From positions 1,798,001-1,862,000 of the forward strand of contig OY781093.1 in assembly GCA_963676355.1 (NCBI GenBank): 64,000 nucleotides of DNA, given 5' to 3'. The notes under the pieces were generated by a model. The model saw only the letters and a list, made by a program, of their open reading frames with translations. It searched no databases and was not told the DNA's origin. This DNA is from JAGLOK01 sp963676355. GTDB taxonomy: Bacteria > Bacillota > Clostridia > Christensenellales > UMGS416. The position numbers and the translations under genes were made by a program. Every line of letters starts with the position of its first letter. Position 1 is the stretch's first letter. Shown here piece after piece: positions 51,430 to 60,874 of this stretch.

Positions 51430-53862
51430 GTGAAAAAATTAATTATTATACTATTTACAATTATCATGTGCGCGACAATGTTTGCGGGGTGCTTGGATAA
51501 AGATACTAAGACAGGTGCAGATAAAGAAAGTGTATCACCTAGCAAAACAACGGAGAATGCTTCAGCAGGGGACACTAAAGATACAGATAATAATGCATCT
51601 GAAGAAGATATAATAGAGGAAAAACTAAACATATTAATATTGCCCAGCCTTGAAAGAGCAGACGGGTATGCAAATTACATTGTTGTAGAGAACGTAAATT
51701 ATAATCAAACTGTGAACGACTCACCGGATGTACTTGTTGAGCAAATAATACTATGTGGTGATTTGAACATAGCACTTAATGAAATTGAAATGGATTGGGA
51801 TAATGGAAGATATATAAATCTAAGTCTCACAATAATGAATATAGGCGCAGGTAAAGATATAGTGTTTGATCCGAACAAAATAAGGATAAATTTAGATTCG
51901 GGAGAAAGCGGAATATTGATTGCAGACGATATTAACGAGGTAAAGTTATCGCCGGATAAGCCAGAAGAAATTAGTTTGAAATATGGGTTTAATGAAATCA
52001 ATTTTGCAAAGCTTAGCATGATTGAAGTAACCCTGCCTGAACAAGAAGATATAGAAAGCATTAAAGCAGGCGACAGAGCAATATTACAAATATATATAAA
52101 TAGTATACTAGATGATAAACAATTGCTTACAGCTGATTATTTGGTGTCTCACGTAACACCAAGTGAAACAGTTGGCGAGAATTCATTGCAATGTGAAGTG
52201 AATCAGCAAATAAAAAGCGGAATGCTTACAGTAAGGATCAATTCGTTTAAAATTTATGAAGAAGATGGATTAAATTATGTAGCTTATAATCTAAACCTAT
52301 CTAATGAAATGGATAGAATTATTTTTCTTAATTTGCGAGAAACTACATCGACATTTAACGATATGAAAGAATATGCCAGCTATAAAGCAAATGACGAGGA
52401 AAGTGAAATTATCAGATTCAATTACGGAGAATCGGTTGATATTGAGCTTACATATAACATTACTGATCTAGATATTTCAAAGATATATTTTGCAGGGTTA
52501 TCAATGCCTGCTGCCTATGGCGAAATAAAAAAACCGATGTCCAGACCAATCATGATTGAAAGTAGGATTGTAAATCCATTGATGGGAGAAACTCCGACTC
52601 CTTTGCCTACGGCAACACCTGCGCCTCAAAGTTCTCTAAACCCTATGCCAACACCTACACCCACACCAACCCCCACACCAACACCTTCCCAAGAGCCAAT
52701 TGCAGCACCTTTTGCTACACCTAGCCCAATACCAGAGATTACACCAGTACCCGAGCTTAATCTGCCTAATAACTTCTTTGGCAGTGGCGGTAGGGCAACT
52801 TTTGGAACCAGTTATAAGATTGCTCAAGATAATGATCTAAATATCTACTATGTGGATGAAAAAGAGCTAAAAAAGATAGATGCCAAAAATGGCAGTACAA
52901 GTGTATACCTTACTGCAGAAGAAATTGGATATAGGTGGCTCGCAGGAGTTAGGTTCGTAGGCGGGAAGTTGTATGTGGAGATAGAGACGGGAGATGTTGA
53001 TATTCCATTTACTATATATGATGTTGAAGAGAACAAAATAGTGGCTAAAAACGTTGCTTATAATCGTTCTTATTTTAATAACATAATTATGAACTATATT
53101 GAGGGCAAAGTATCAGAGTATGAGTTTTTAGATATTAATACAGGTGATTTAGTTGAGATTGATAATTTGTCTAATACGTTTAGAGGGAAGTATGTTTACA
53201 GTGTATATAGCTCAGATGACTATATTATATTCTGGAGTAATGAGTATATTGGTAAATATCCAGATACCGAAAAAATAAGGTCACTATACTTTGTAGATGC
53301 AAAATCGTATGAAATATTAGGTGTTATGAACTGCGACAAAATATCAAAGGATAGATATTCTATAGTTCACTGTGAAGGTAATGATATCTATATAGCTGAA
53401 AAAGATTCTAAATATGGAAAAAGTGTGTTTAGCAAATATAATGTTCAAACTGGACTGGTTACCACGCTAACAGAGTTTAGCGAAGGCAGAGAAATAATAA
53501 GCTTTAATCCTCGAACTCGTGATTTATACTTCACCTATAGTGCAAACTATGAACACCAATTATATGAAGGTCAACACGAGCATGAGGGCAGCGAGGATTG
53601 TCTAACAGAGCTTGGAAAAGAAACTGGTGTTGAGCGCTTTATGAAGATTAATATTGATACAAAAAAGACTACTCTGCTTAATGAAGTATCTACATGGGAG
53701 ATAATCCAAGATGCGCAGTGCATAAAGCTTGTAAACTATTATTTATATAGTAATTTTATGTTTGCAATATCTGAAACCTTTTATGAATCACCTGATCCGG
53801 ATTGGTTCAATGCAAAATTCTACCTCGGCTCCGAAATCGACTATGACACTTGGAGAGATTAA
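51430..53862 (+). CDS. Large lipoprotein, C-terminal beta-propeller-like domain
   Basis: 810 residues from GTG 51430 (GGAGAT upstream). The lipobox MFAGC at ~17-21 marks it as a lipoprotein. The N-terminal half (residues ~50-375) holds two related beta-rich segments of about 150 residues each (LNIALNEIEMDWDNGRYINL and GMLTVRINSFKIYEEDGLNY start corresponding parts). A long Thr/Pro linker (~385-440) leads to a C-terminal ~360-residue domain with repeated 'YYVDEKELKKID'-type units, resembling DUF5050-like propellers as in the lipoprotein at 2233. Probably a wall-facing protein; function unknown. Confidence 0.78.
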   Translation: MKKLIIILFTIIMCATMFAGCLDKDTKTGADKESVSPSKTTENASAGDTKDTDNNASEEDIIEEKLNILILPSLERADGYANYIVVENVNYNQTVNDSPDVLVEQIILCGDLNIALNEIEMDWDNGRYINLSLTIMNIGAGKDIVFDPNKIRINLDSGESGILIADDINEVKLSPDKPEEISLKYGFNEINFAKLSMIEVTLPEQEDIESIKAGDRAILQIYINSILDDKQLLTADYLVSHVTPSETVGENSLQCEVNQQIKSGMLTVRINSFKIYEEDGLNYVAYNLNLSNEMDRIIFLNLRETTSTFNDMKEYASYKANDEESEIIRFNYGESVDIELTYNITDLDISKIYFAGLSMPAAYGEIKKPMSRPIMIESRIVNPLMGETPTPLPTATPAPQSSLNPMPTPTPTPTPTPTPSQEPIAAPFATPSPIPEITPVPELNLPNNFFGSGGRATFGTSYKIAQDNDLNIYYVDEKELKKIDAKNGSTSVYLTAEEIGYRWLAGVRFVGGKLYVEIETGDVDIPFTIYDVEENKIVAKNVAYNRSYFNNIIMNYIEGKVSEYEFLDINTGDLVEIDNLSNTFRGKYVYSVYSSDDYIIFWSNEYIGKYPDTEKIRSLYFVDAKSYEILGVMNCDKISKDRYSIVHCEGNDIYIAEKDSKYGKSVFSKYNVQTGLVTTLTEFSEGREIISFNPRTRDLYFTYSANYEHQLYEGQHEHEGSEDCLTELGKETGVERFMKINIDTKKTTLLNEVSTWEIIQDAQCIKLVNYYLYSNFMFAISETFYESPDPDWFNAKFYLGSEIDYDTWRD

Positions 53863-53939
53863 GCTTCGCACATAAAATTAAAACCATGCTTGAGCTATTA
53901 TATATAGCTTGAGTAAATAAAATAATATCAATAGGAGAA

Positions 53940-54299
53940 ATGATGAAGACGAAACACATAATAATGATAATTGTAGGAGCGGTGCTCTTAATTACGGCGA
54001 TAATTGTGGTGACAGGCATAATAGCCGTCGGGAACTATAATCAAGTGAGAGATAGGGCAGAAGGATATACAAACAAAGCAAACGCCGCAATAATATGTGG
54101 CGCAACCAACGCTTATAATGCATTGAGTGATGAAGACAGCAGGATAAAGGAATTGCCAGAAACTAAAGAAGCATACGATAAAATAATTAGTAAAGAACTG
54201 CAATTTGAAATGGACGAAGAAGAATACGCAAATGCTTTGACGCTGATAGAATATGGTGAGGGTAAAGAGTGGTTTAGATTAACAGAAAGTTTGGATTGA
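53940..54299 (+). CDS. Small membrane-anchored protein
   Basis: 119 residues with AGGAG before ATG. One TM helix (residues ~6-30) is followed by an ~85-residue hydrophilic helical domain, probably outside the cell. The sequence 'RAEGYTNKANAAIICGATNAYNALSD' is Ala/Asn-rich. No family recognised. It lies 77 bp after the large lipoprotein and may share its transcript. Confidence 0.65.
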   Translation: MMKTKHIIMIIVGAVLLITAIIVVTGIIAVGNYNQVRDRAEGYTNKANAAIICGATNAYNALSDEDSRIKELPETKEAYDKIISKELQFEMDEEEYANALTLIEYGEGKEWFRLTESLD

Positions 54300-54450
54300 T
54301 AGGAGGAATTAATAAAGTATGTGATGGTCTTTGGGCTAAGAGGAAAGGCGTATCATGATTTATTTTTTTAGATTATTCCCATCAAACCTATTTATCCCAG
54401 CTAAATCCTGATATATAATATAGATGGCGAAACATAGCTAAGGAGGAAAA

Positions 54451-55359
54451 ATGCAATACATTATTTATGCACTTATAGCAATCGCAATCTATTTTATATT
54501 TCTTGGAGCGATGGTCACAAAAATGGTTGTCTATCCCAAAAAGAGAACGATGGATGATTTGGAAAGAGATTTTAAGCTGTATCTTGATAATAAACAATGG
54601 TACAATCATCTTGAAAAAGAGCAGCTTTTTATTCAGTCAGAGTTTGGCTATGGGATTAACACCACTTTTATAGAAAACCCTGACAAAACAGACAACACGA
54701 TTATAGTGTGCCATGGGGTTACAATGCTACACGAAGGTGTGTCGCACTACATCAGAATGTTTATGGAGCTTGGATATAATGTTGTGGCCATTGACCACAG
54801 AGCGCATGGAAAATCCGGCGGCAAAACAGTGAGCTATGGATATTATGAAAAGCACGATTTAGCTAAGGTAATAGACTGGACAAGGGACAAAACGAAGGGC
54901 AAGATTGGTCTGTTTGGCGAGTCCATGGGAGCGGGGATATCCATGCAAACGCTAGCCATAAGAGATGTGGACTTTATAATTGAAGACTGTGGATATAGTT
55001 CGTTCGACGAGCAAATAAAGCACCAGCTTCGCACAAAAAAATACGCACCGCTATATCCTGTTTATAGCATTGCCCGGCTTTTTATAAAGATTGTCGGCAA
55101 GTATGATTTAAATGAAATTAGCCCACAAAAGGCTATGAGCGAAACAAAAATACCGGTTATGATTATACATGGAGATAAGGATAACTATGTGCCTTTTTAC
55201 ATGGCAGATATCTTATACAACAGCCTTAAAACAGAGCATAAAATGAAATACTATGCAAAGGATTCAAGACATGCATGCTCTTATTATGACTACCCCGAAG
55301 AGTATAAACAAAAGGTTGTGGAGTTTCTGAGGATGGCAGATTTGCCATGCAAAGCGTAG
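54451..55359 (+). CDS. Membrane-anchored alpha/beta hydrolase
   Basis: 302 residues with AAGGAGG before ATG. One N-terminal TM helix (residues ~3-25), then an alpha/beta-hydrolase fold: oxyanion region 'VCHGVTMLHEG' near 90, 'IDHRAHGKSGG' near 119, nucleophile Ser in 'GLFGESMGAG' near 155, acid 'IHGDKDNYVPF' near 240 and His in 'DSRHACSYYD' near 273. The triad is complete. Related proteins are serine aminopeptidase-like or monoglyceride-lipase-like hydrolases (Hydrolase_4 group). Substrate unknown. Confidence 0.88.
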   Translation: MQYIIYALIAIAIYFIFLGAMVTKMVVYPKKRTMDDLERDFKLYLDNKQWYNHLEKEQLFIQSEFGYGINTTFIENPDKTDNTIIVCHGVTMLHEGVSHYIRMFMELGYNVVAIDHRAHGKSGGKTVSYGYYEKHDLAKVIDWTRDKTKGKIGLFGESMGAGISMQTLAIRDVDFIIEDCGYSSFDEQIKHQLRTKKYAPLYPVYSIARLFIKIVGKYDLNEISPQKAMSETKIPVMIIHGDKDNYVPFYMADILYNSLKTEHKMKYYAKDSRHACSYYDYPEEYKQKVVEFLRMADLPCKA

Positions 55360-55388
55360 CAAAGCAATTACAAAAAATCGAAAAGATA

Positions 55389-55414
55389 AGCCTTTGCATT
55401 TGCAGAGGCTTTAT
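55389..55414 (+). terminator. Intrinsic terminator after the hydrolase gene
   Basis: AAGCCTTTGC/GCAGAGGCTT with loop ATTT (one G-T pair) and a T-rich end. Confidence 0.65.
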
Positions 55415-55424
55415 TGTTATGTTC

Positions 55425-55572
55425 TTGTTGATGCTAAAAATTCTTTTAAGCGAGTATTATTCGTGTTGCAGAAAATTCATCTGGCGTTGCATCTTATTTT
55501 ATAAGCCATTAGTCCATGAAGACTATCATGTCGGCAATTTCACGGGCAAATACCATCTCACTTCTTAACGTA
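55425..55572 (-). pseudogene. Ghost of a GlnQ-type ABC transporter ATPase C-terminus
   Basis: Minus-strand translation gives 'SEMVFAREIADMIVFMD', then stops, then fragments 'DATPDEF' and, after a frameshift, 'NTRLKEFLAS'. These match in order the end of polar amino-acid ABC ATPases (THEMxFAREVADRVIFMDxG ... PxEFF ... RxxxFL). The gene is clearly dead, with several stops and a frameshift, and only its last ~50 codons remain. The rest of 55573-55761 is AT-rich upstream sequence of the next gene. Confidence 0.6.
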
Positions 55573-55761
55573 TATTCATACACTTGAGAGAGAAAATGAA
55601 TAAATATACAATAAATGTTTAGATTTTAGTTAAAATCACTTAAAAAATCACTTTAAATTAAAATATATTTTTAAATTAATATATTTTTATTGTATAATAC
55701 TTTGTAATTATTTTTCATCAGCCTAAGTAAAAGACCACCAAAGCAAGCGGAGGAACACTTT

Positions 55762-56838
55762 TTGAGAATACTAAAGGATTTATTTCTAATCCGTAAATAT
55801 GAAAGCTGCGACAGAAAATATAGGCCTGTTGCGGCACTTTTTGCATATGCGATGCTGGCAACTTTGGTTTATTTAGTTATATTTTTATTTTTAAGGCTTT
55901 ATATTTTAGTGGCTGTGGAATTTTTAATTTTTGTGATATTTGCGCTAATTACTCATTTATTTAATTCAAAAGAACACGGACTTGCTATTGTTTTAACTTT
56001 TTTCAATCTAACATTCATAGAAGTTGCTGCTATATATTTGATTGGATTTAAAGCGGGAACACTTTATTTTCTGCTTTCAGGAATAGTTTTATTTTATACA
56101 ACAGATGCTTTTAAAAAACCAATGAAATATACTATGTGCCTTTTATGCTTGGCTGAATATTTTATTTTAAAGAATGTACATTCCTACGTTATTCCGTTTG
56201 TAACTTTATCTGAAACGATGCTTAATACAATAAATGAAGGAAACTTATTGACTTCCTTTGGTGTTATTATTTACACAACGTCCGCATATCGCAAATCAGT
56301 ATCGGAATATTCAAAGATGCTTAAAAAGCAAAAAGAGGATCATGAGTATATCGCGAATTTTGATGAATTGACAAACTTACCTAACAGAAGATTTCTATAC
56401 AATAAGTTAGACGAGATGTTGGAATCCACAACAAATATGTCCTCAAGCTTTGTTATAGGCATAATGGACATAGATGATTTTAAAAACATAAATGACACAT
56501 ATGGGCATGTTTGTGGCGATTATGTTTTGCAGACAATTTCAGAAACCTCCAAAAGCGCACTGAGAAAATATGACTTGGTTGGACGATGGGGCGGGGAAGA
56601 GTTTCTCATTATACTGCCGCAAACTAATATTGAAAATGCTAGGCAGGTTATGGAACGCATACGGGTTGCCATTAGCGAAGCTACTGTTGATTGCAAAGAC
56701 GTAAAAGGTTTGCATGCTACGGTTACTATAGGATGTGCGGAATATATCCCGGATAAAAGCGTAAAGGAGTTAATCCGCGCTGCGGATAAGCTGCTGTATG
56801 AAGGCAAAAGTTCCGGTAAAAATGTAGTTAAGATATAG
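55762..56838 (+). CDS. Membrane diguanylate cyclase (GGDEF)
   Basis: 358 residues from TTG 55762, supported by GGAGG eight bases upstream. Five to six hydrophobic segments occupy residues ~25-175 as a membrane sensor. The GGDEF domain (residues ~190-355) begins 'NFDELTNLPNRRFL' and has 'MDIDDFKNINDTYGH' and the active-site GGEEF near 277, so it should make cyclic di-GMP from two GTP. The inhibitory RxxD site before the active site is not obvious. A terminator follows. The HD-GYP phosphodiesterase 5 kb downstream could oppose it. Confidence 0.92.
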   Translation: MRILKDLFLIRKYESCDRKYRPVAALFAYAMLATLVYLVIFLFLRLYILVAVEFLIFVIFALITHLFNSKEHGLAIVLTFFNLTFIEVAAIYLIGFKAGTLYFLLSGIVLFYTTDAFKKPMKYTMCLLCLAEYFILKNVHSYVIPFVTLSETMLNTINEGNLLTSFGVIIYTTSAYRKSVSEYSKMLKKQKEDHEYIANFDELTNLPNRRFLYNKLDEMLESTTNMSSSFVIGIMDIDDFKNINDTYGHVCGDYVLQTISETSKSALRKYDLVGRWGGEEFLIILPQTNIENARQVMERIRVAISEATVDCKDVKGLHATVTIGCAEYIPDKSVKELIRAADKLLYEGKSSGKNVVKI

Positions 56839-56860
56839 TCGAAGTAAAAATAAATTCTAG

Positions 56861-56891
56861 TGCCTGCTTATTGCCAAATGCAGGCATTTTT
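56861..56891 (+). terminator. Intrinsic terminator
   Basis: TGCCTGC/GCAGGCA with five T. Confidence 0.85.
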
Positions 56892-56957
56892 CGTTTTTTT
56901 ATGATAATATTGGATAGAATCAAATTCGTTTTATACGCTTAAAATTAAGGAGAGAAA

Positions 56958-58046
56958 ATGACGCCATATTCAGAAGCTAAAATGATTGCGATGGATCAGT
57001 ATTCAAAATATCCAAAGCTTTTAATAGAGGACATAATAAAAGCACTCTACCAGAGCGAGTTTGGGTGTGCGCACTTTGTGGCGAATGAAAAGGCAGCGGC
57101 GCAGTACCTTAAAGAGGAGCTTGCAAAGATAGAGAGTGCAAACCATGACGGAGAGCTTATCCAGCCGATAGGTGAGCATTTTGCGAGAGTGAATCTGCAT
57201 GTTATAAAAAAGAGCGGAATGTCGCCTGACACATTGCTCAAGCTTTTTATATTAACCAGCCGCATTAGAAAAGAATCAAAGGATGATTTTAAGATAAAAC
57301 TTCAATGCATCGTGGACTTATGCGAAAAGGGTGAATTGCCTTTTAAAAAAGATGAGGCGCAAATGGCTATAAATGAATATATAAATGCGGGCATGCACGC
57401 GGTGCATCACAGTTTGCAGTTTAATAAAGAATACTATCCTGCATATCGCGTTATAAGCCGTGACCTGTGCCGATATATTCCGATGTTTTCAAAGATTGAT
57501 GAGCTTATGCGTAAAAAAGATAGTGTCACTGTAGCAATAGAAGGCAAGTGCACATCAGGAAAGTCAACTCTTGCGGGGCATTTATCCGAGATATATGACT
57601 GCAACATATTTCACATGGACAGCTTCTTTTTGCAAAAGCATCAGCGCACACAAGAAAGGCTTAGCCAGCCGGGCGGAAACGTGGACTACGAGCGTTTTAA
57701 AGAGGAAGTGCTTAAAAGACTTATTAAGGGCGGTGAATTTTCCTATCGTCCCTATGATTGCTCAACACAGAAGCTTGCACAGCCAGTAGAGGTTATGCCA
57801 AAGCGCCTTAATATTATTGAGGGCGTCTATAGCATGCACCCTGAGCTTTTGGATGCATATGATCTGTCGGTTTATCTGGATATAGAATACGCTAAGCAGT
57901 TGGAGAGATTGAAAAATCGCAACACTCCTCATATGGTAGATCGCTTTATAAACGAATGGATTCCGCTGGAGAACATGTATTTTGAAAAGATGGAAGTTAA
58001 GGCTAGGTGTGATTTGATTATTGAGGCTGATTTAAATTCTAAGTAA
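56958..58046 (+). CDS. Uridine kinase-like P-loop protein with N-terminal helical domain
   Basis: 362 residues with AAGGAGAG before ATG. Residues 1-185 form a helical domain (ALYQSEFGCAHFVANEKAAA..., and FARVNLHVIKKSGMSPDTLL) that I do not recognise with certainty. Residues ~190-360 are a uridine kinase/phosphoribulokinase-type P-loop domain: Walker A 'GKCTSGKST' near 195, 'IFHMDSFFLQ' near 215, 'GNVDYERFKEEVL' near 238 and a lid-type 'LERLKNRNTP' near 315. It probably phosphorylates a nucleoside or small molecule. The gene stands alone. Confidence 0.82.
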   Translation: MTPYSEAKMIAMDQYSKYPKLLIEDIIKALYQSEFGCAHFVANEKAAAQYLKEELAKIESANHDGELIQPIGEHFARVNLHVIKKSGMSPDTLLKLFILTSRIRKESKDDFKIKLQCIVDLCEKGELPFKKDEAQMAINEYINAGMHAVHHSLQFNKEYYPAYRVISRDLCRYIPMFSKIDELMRKKDSVTVAIEGKCTSGKSTLAGHLSEIYDCNIFHMDSFFLQKHQRTQERLSQPGGNVDYERFKEEVLKRLIKGGEFSYRPYDCSTQKLAQPVEVMPKRLNIIEGVYSMHPELLDAYDLSVYLDIEYAKQLERLKNRNTPHMVDRFINEWIPLENMYFEKMEVKARCDLIIEADLNSK

Positions 58047-58048
58047 AA

Positions 58049-58162
58049 TCAAATGTAGAAACCATTCCATATTGCAAGATAGGAAATGACTGCGACTAGG
58101 ACGGAATACAGTGTTCCCAGAAGGTAGTATTCGGCGAACTCTTTTTCAGTGGATATTAGTGG
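58049..58162 (-). pseudogene. Remnant of a membrane protein C-terminus
   Basis: Minus-strand frame of 37 codons (PLISTEKEFAEYYLLG..., then YSVLVAVISYLAIWNGFYI and stop) preceded by a stop and no start. It contains one TM helix and looks like the tail of a lost gene. Family not identifiable. The remaining 58163-58363 is AT-rich and holds no supported gene. Confidence 0.45.
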
Positions 58163-58363
58163 CTACATGTCAATAATAATGATATCTAGAAGTTATAAAA
58201 TACAAATATGACTAATGAATATCATAAAAGAATATTATGACACTAAGAGAGCATTATTAGCTAAAGAAGCATAATCTCATATTATAAAGCTATTTACCTT
58301 TACTAAGATATATCAAGAATGTATAATGGAAGAAATAGACAAGAAGAGGCAGGATACGGTTAA

Positions 58364-59269
58364 ATGCTCGAATATCATGTATCAAGTACGGACAAGATAA
58401 AATCAGCCGGCTATTATGTAATGATAGTGCTCCAAACAATCAATTTACTTATTTCAATTGATTTTAAGCAAAGAATTCTACTGGATTCTATTTTTTTGGC
58501 GATTATCATTTTTTGCGGCTGGGCTTTAGGTGTATATGGTGCGAAGAAAAGCTACAAAGTCAGAATGACTGATGAAGGGCTTATCAGCATTGTAAACGGC
58601 AAGAAATCGCACAAAATAAAGTGGGATAACATACGGCTGTTCCGCGCAAATGGCATCCGAATTCACATTTCAGACAATAGTTTAAGATATATAAACATTC
58701 CTTTTATTAAAGGGCAGGATTATGAATATCTTAGCATTGTGACTACAACAAGAAGAAATATCTCTCATTTGGACAGTGATATAAGAGTAAACCTCGACCA
58801 CGAAGAGAAAGAAAAAGATGAGAAAAAAGAAAAGGTAAGCTTTATAAACAAGATAGATAAACCTTTGATATTTTTACTGTTTGTATGCGCAAATGTTGCA
58901 TATGCATTGGTGACACTTTTTATAAGGGGATTTGGAATTGCAAACAGGGGATCGCAGCTTGGATTATTTTACTGGATAGTTATATCGCTTATTGTTTTGT
59001 ACCTAATGGCTACTATATACCAATATACAAGGAATATAACTAAGTTTGTAAAATGGGCGAAGTTGAGCGGCTTGCTTTTAGGTATTTCAGTTTTGATAAC
59101 CTTTATAATGGGATTTACATACGATTATTCTCCGACTAATATAACGCTTCTATTTTTAATAATAGTAATTTATTCAATATTCTATTCGGTGTTTGTAAGA
59201 AAATATTTAAAGCATTCAAAGGACTTGGATGCGCTTGCCAAAATTCAAAAAGAGAAAAGAGTCATATAA
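58364..59269 (+). CDS. Membrane protein with PH-like middle domain
   Basis: 301 residues with AGAGGCAGG upstream of ATG. Two TM helices at the N-terminus (~15-32 and 40-62) are followed by a ~100-residue hydrophilic region (KVRMTDEGLISIVNGKKSHK, then IKWDNIRLFRANGIRI) with the feel of a bacterial PH domain. Four more TM helices follow (~165-300). No enzymatic motif. Function unknown; AGA/ATA-rich codon use as in the other host genes here. Confidence 0.72.
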   Translation: MLEYHVSSTDKIKSAGYYVMIVLQTINLLISIDFKQRILLDSIFLAIIIFCGWALGVYGAKKSYKVRMTDEGLISIVNGKKSHKIKWDNIRLFRANGIRIHISDNSLRYINIPFIKGQDYEYLSIVTTTRRNISHLDSDIRVNLDHEEKEKDEKKEKVSFINKIDKPLIFLLFVCANVAYALVTLFIRGFGIANRGSQLGLFYWIVISLIVLYLMATIYQYTRNITKFVKWAKLSGLLLGISVLITFIMGFTYDYSPTNITLLFLIIVIYSIFYSVFVRKYLKHSKDLDALAKIQKEKRVI

Positions 59270-59339
59270 CACTTTATTAGCTTTTTCAAATTTCGAGTAC
59301 TTTTATATATGTGTTATAATATATATAAGGAGTGTTAAT

Positions 59340-60278
59340 ATGGCAGTTATCACTATATCAAGGCAAATGGCAAGCTATGGGGATGAGACAGCCGTCTCGC
59401 TATCAAACAAGCTGGGATGGCCGCTTATTGACCGCGAAAAGATATTGACCGAATTTTTCAGCGAGATAGCCAATGATTTTGAGCTTCGAATGCTTAAAGA
59501 AAGCGCAAAATATATGCTTACTGAAACCGAAAAAGGCGGGACATATCTGGACTATATCCGCACTCGTCTTTATGACATGGCAGAAGAAACATCATTTGTC
59601 ATTTTGGGCTTTGGCGCACAGATGCTCTTTAAAGACTATAGCGATTCACTTCACTTTAGGGTAATAGCGCCTGAGGAAGAAAGAATTCATCGAGTAAAAA
59701 AACAATACAACGTAAATGATGAACAAGCAGCTCTCATTTTAAAAAAGTCCGATAAAAAAAGAAAAAAGTTTGTGCACTCGGTTTATGATTCTGATGTGAA
59801 CGATCCCAGTCTGTATAACGCGGTGTTTAACACCGGCATGTTTACGGCTGTGGAATGTGTGTCGGGGATAATAGGGCTGCAAAAAGAGCGCGCGGCTTTA
59901 ATGGAATTTAGAAATCAATATAAGGATACGGAAGTCATAAACAATGAAAGCGAGTATCCGGAGCTTAAAACTGAGTCTGAAATCGAGTTTGCAAAGATTT
60001 TGGATATGTACCATATTGACTGGCAGTATGAGCCAAAGACATTCCCGATAAAATGGGATGACGAGGGCAATGTTGTGAAAGCTTTTAGCCCTGATTTTTA
60101 TCTTACAAAGTTTGATACATATATCGAGCTTACCACAATGAACCAAAAATATGTCACAGAAAAAAACAAAAAAGTTAAAAAGCTCAGGAAACTATACCCC
60201 GGAACAAACGTCAAGATAGTTTATAAAAAGGATTTTCATTCTTTGGTTGAGCGCTTTAAAGGCTTTGAAGGTGTGTGA
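59340..60278 (+). CDS. Cytidylate kinase-like protein with PD-(D/E)xK-like C-terminal domain
   Basis: 312 residues from ATG 59340 (AAGGAGTG upstream). Residues 1-185 resemble the cytidylate kinase-like family: 'VITISRQMASYGDETAVSLSNKLG' start, 'LIDREKIL' and 'FRVIAPEEERIHRVKKQYN'. The C-terminal ~100 residues (SEIEFAKILDMYHIDWQYEP..., FSPDFYLTKFDTYIELTT, NKKVKKLRKLYPG) look like a small PD-(D/E)xK nuclease-like fold (PDF...IELT...K). The gene overlaps or abuts hpt, and this domain order next to hypoxanthine phosphoribosyltransferase occurs in other Gram-positive and Chloroflexi-type genomes. Role probably in nucleotide metabolism or sensing. Confidence 0.78.
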   Translation: MAVITISRQMASYGDETAVSLSNKLGWPLIDREKILTEFFSEIANDFELRMLKESAKYMLTETEKGGTYLDYIRTRLYDMAEETSFVILGFGAQMLFKDYSDSLHFRVIAPEEERIHRVKKQYNVNDEQAALILKKSDKKRKKFVHSVYDSDVNDPSLYNAVFNTGMFTAVECVSGIIGLQKERAALMEFRNQYKDTEVINNESEYPELKTESEIEFAKILDMYHIDWQYEPKTFPIKWDDEGNVVKAFSPDFYLTKFDTYIELTTMNQKYVTEKNKKVKKLRKLYPGTNVKIVYKKDFHSLVERFKGFEGV

Positions 60279-60283
60279 TTTTT

Positions 60284-60817
60284 ATGCAGGATATTAATGA
60301 TGCAAGGATAGAGTTTACAGAGCAACAGCTAAAAGAAAAAGCGCAGGAGATAGGGGAGCAGATAAGCTGTGACTATGCGGACAAAGAGCTTATTATAGTT
60401 GGCGTATTAAAAGGCTCGTTATATTTCTTTGCGGATCTAACTCGAGCAATCACGATACCCGTTCAGCTTGATTTTATTTCAATAGGCGTTTATCCGCACA
60501 CAACGAATGAAACAGGCATTGTGCGCATTGTTAAAGATTTGGATATAGATATAACAGGAAAGCATGTCATCGTTGTGGAGGATATCATCCGAACTGGGCT
60601 TACCATTGGCTATCTGGTTCAAAACCTTGAGTCCAGACGCCCGGCTTCAGTGAAGGTGTGCTCGCTTCTTGTTAACCCCGATCAGCAGCTTATTGCAGTT
60701 CCCATCGCATATAGCGGATTTCAAATTTCCGACACTTGGCTTATGGGATATGGGCTTGATGTGAAGGAAAACGGAAGGAATTTGCCGTATATAATAAAGA
60801 CGGATAAGAAAAAATGA
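60284..60817 (+). CDS. hpt: Hypoxanthine (guanine) phosphoribosyltransferase
   Basis: 177 residues from ATG 60284 (AAGGTG upstream); an in-frame GTG at 60275 would overlap the previous stop and is an alternative. PRPP-binding motif 'VIVVEDIIRTGLT' near 95-107, 'VGVLKGSLYFFADL' near 39 and the C-terminal 'ISDTWLMGYGLDVKENGRNLPYI' are typical. It converts hypoxanthine or guanine plus PRPP to IMP or GMP in purine salvage. Co-transcribed with the kinase-like gene. Confidence 0.94.
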   Translation: MQDINDARIEFTEQQLKEKAQEIGEQISCDYADKELIIVGVLKGSLYFFADLTRAITIPVQLDFISIGVYPHTTNETGIVRIVKDLDIDITGKHVIVVEDIIRTGLTIGYLVQNLESRRPASVKVCSLLVNPDQQLIAVPIAYSGFQISDTWLMGYGLDVKENGRNLPYIIKTDKKK

Positions 60818-60874
60818 CCTTTAGCGCATAAACGCAAAAAGTCAAATAGTAGGGATAGGGTTGTTTTTTTACAT

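Noticed and set aside
55347..55568. Plus-strand 73-codon frame after the hydrolase
   Set aside because: It runs through the terminator and the antisense of the GlnQ ghost; no independent support.
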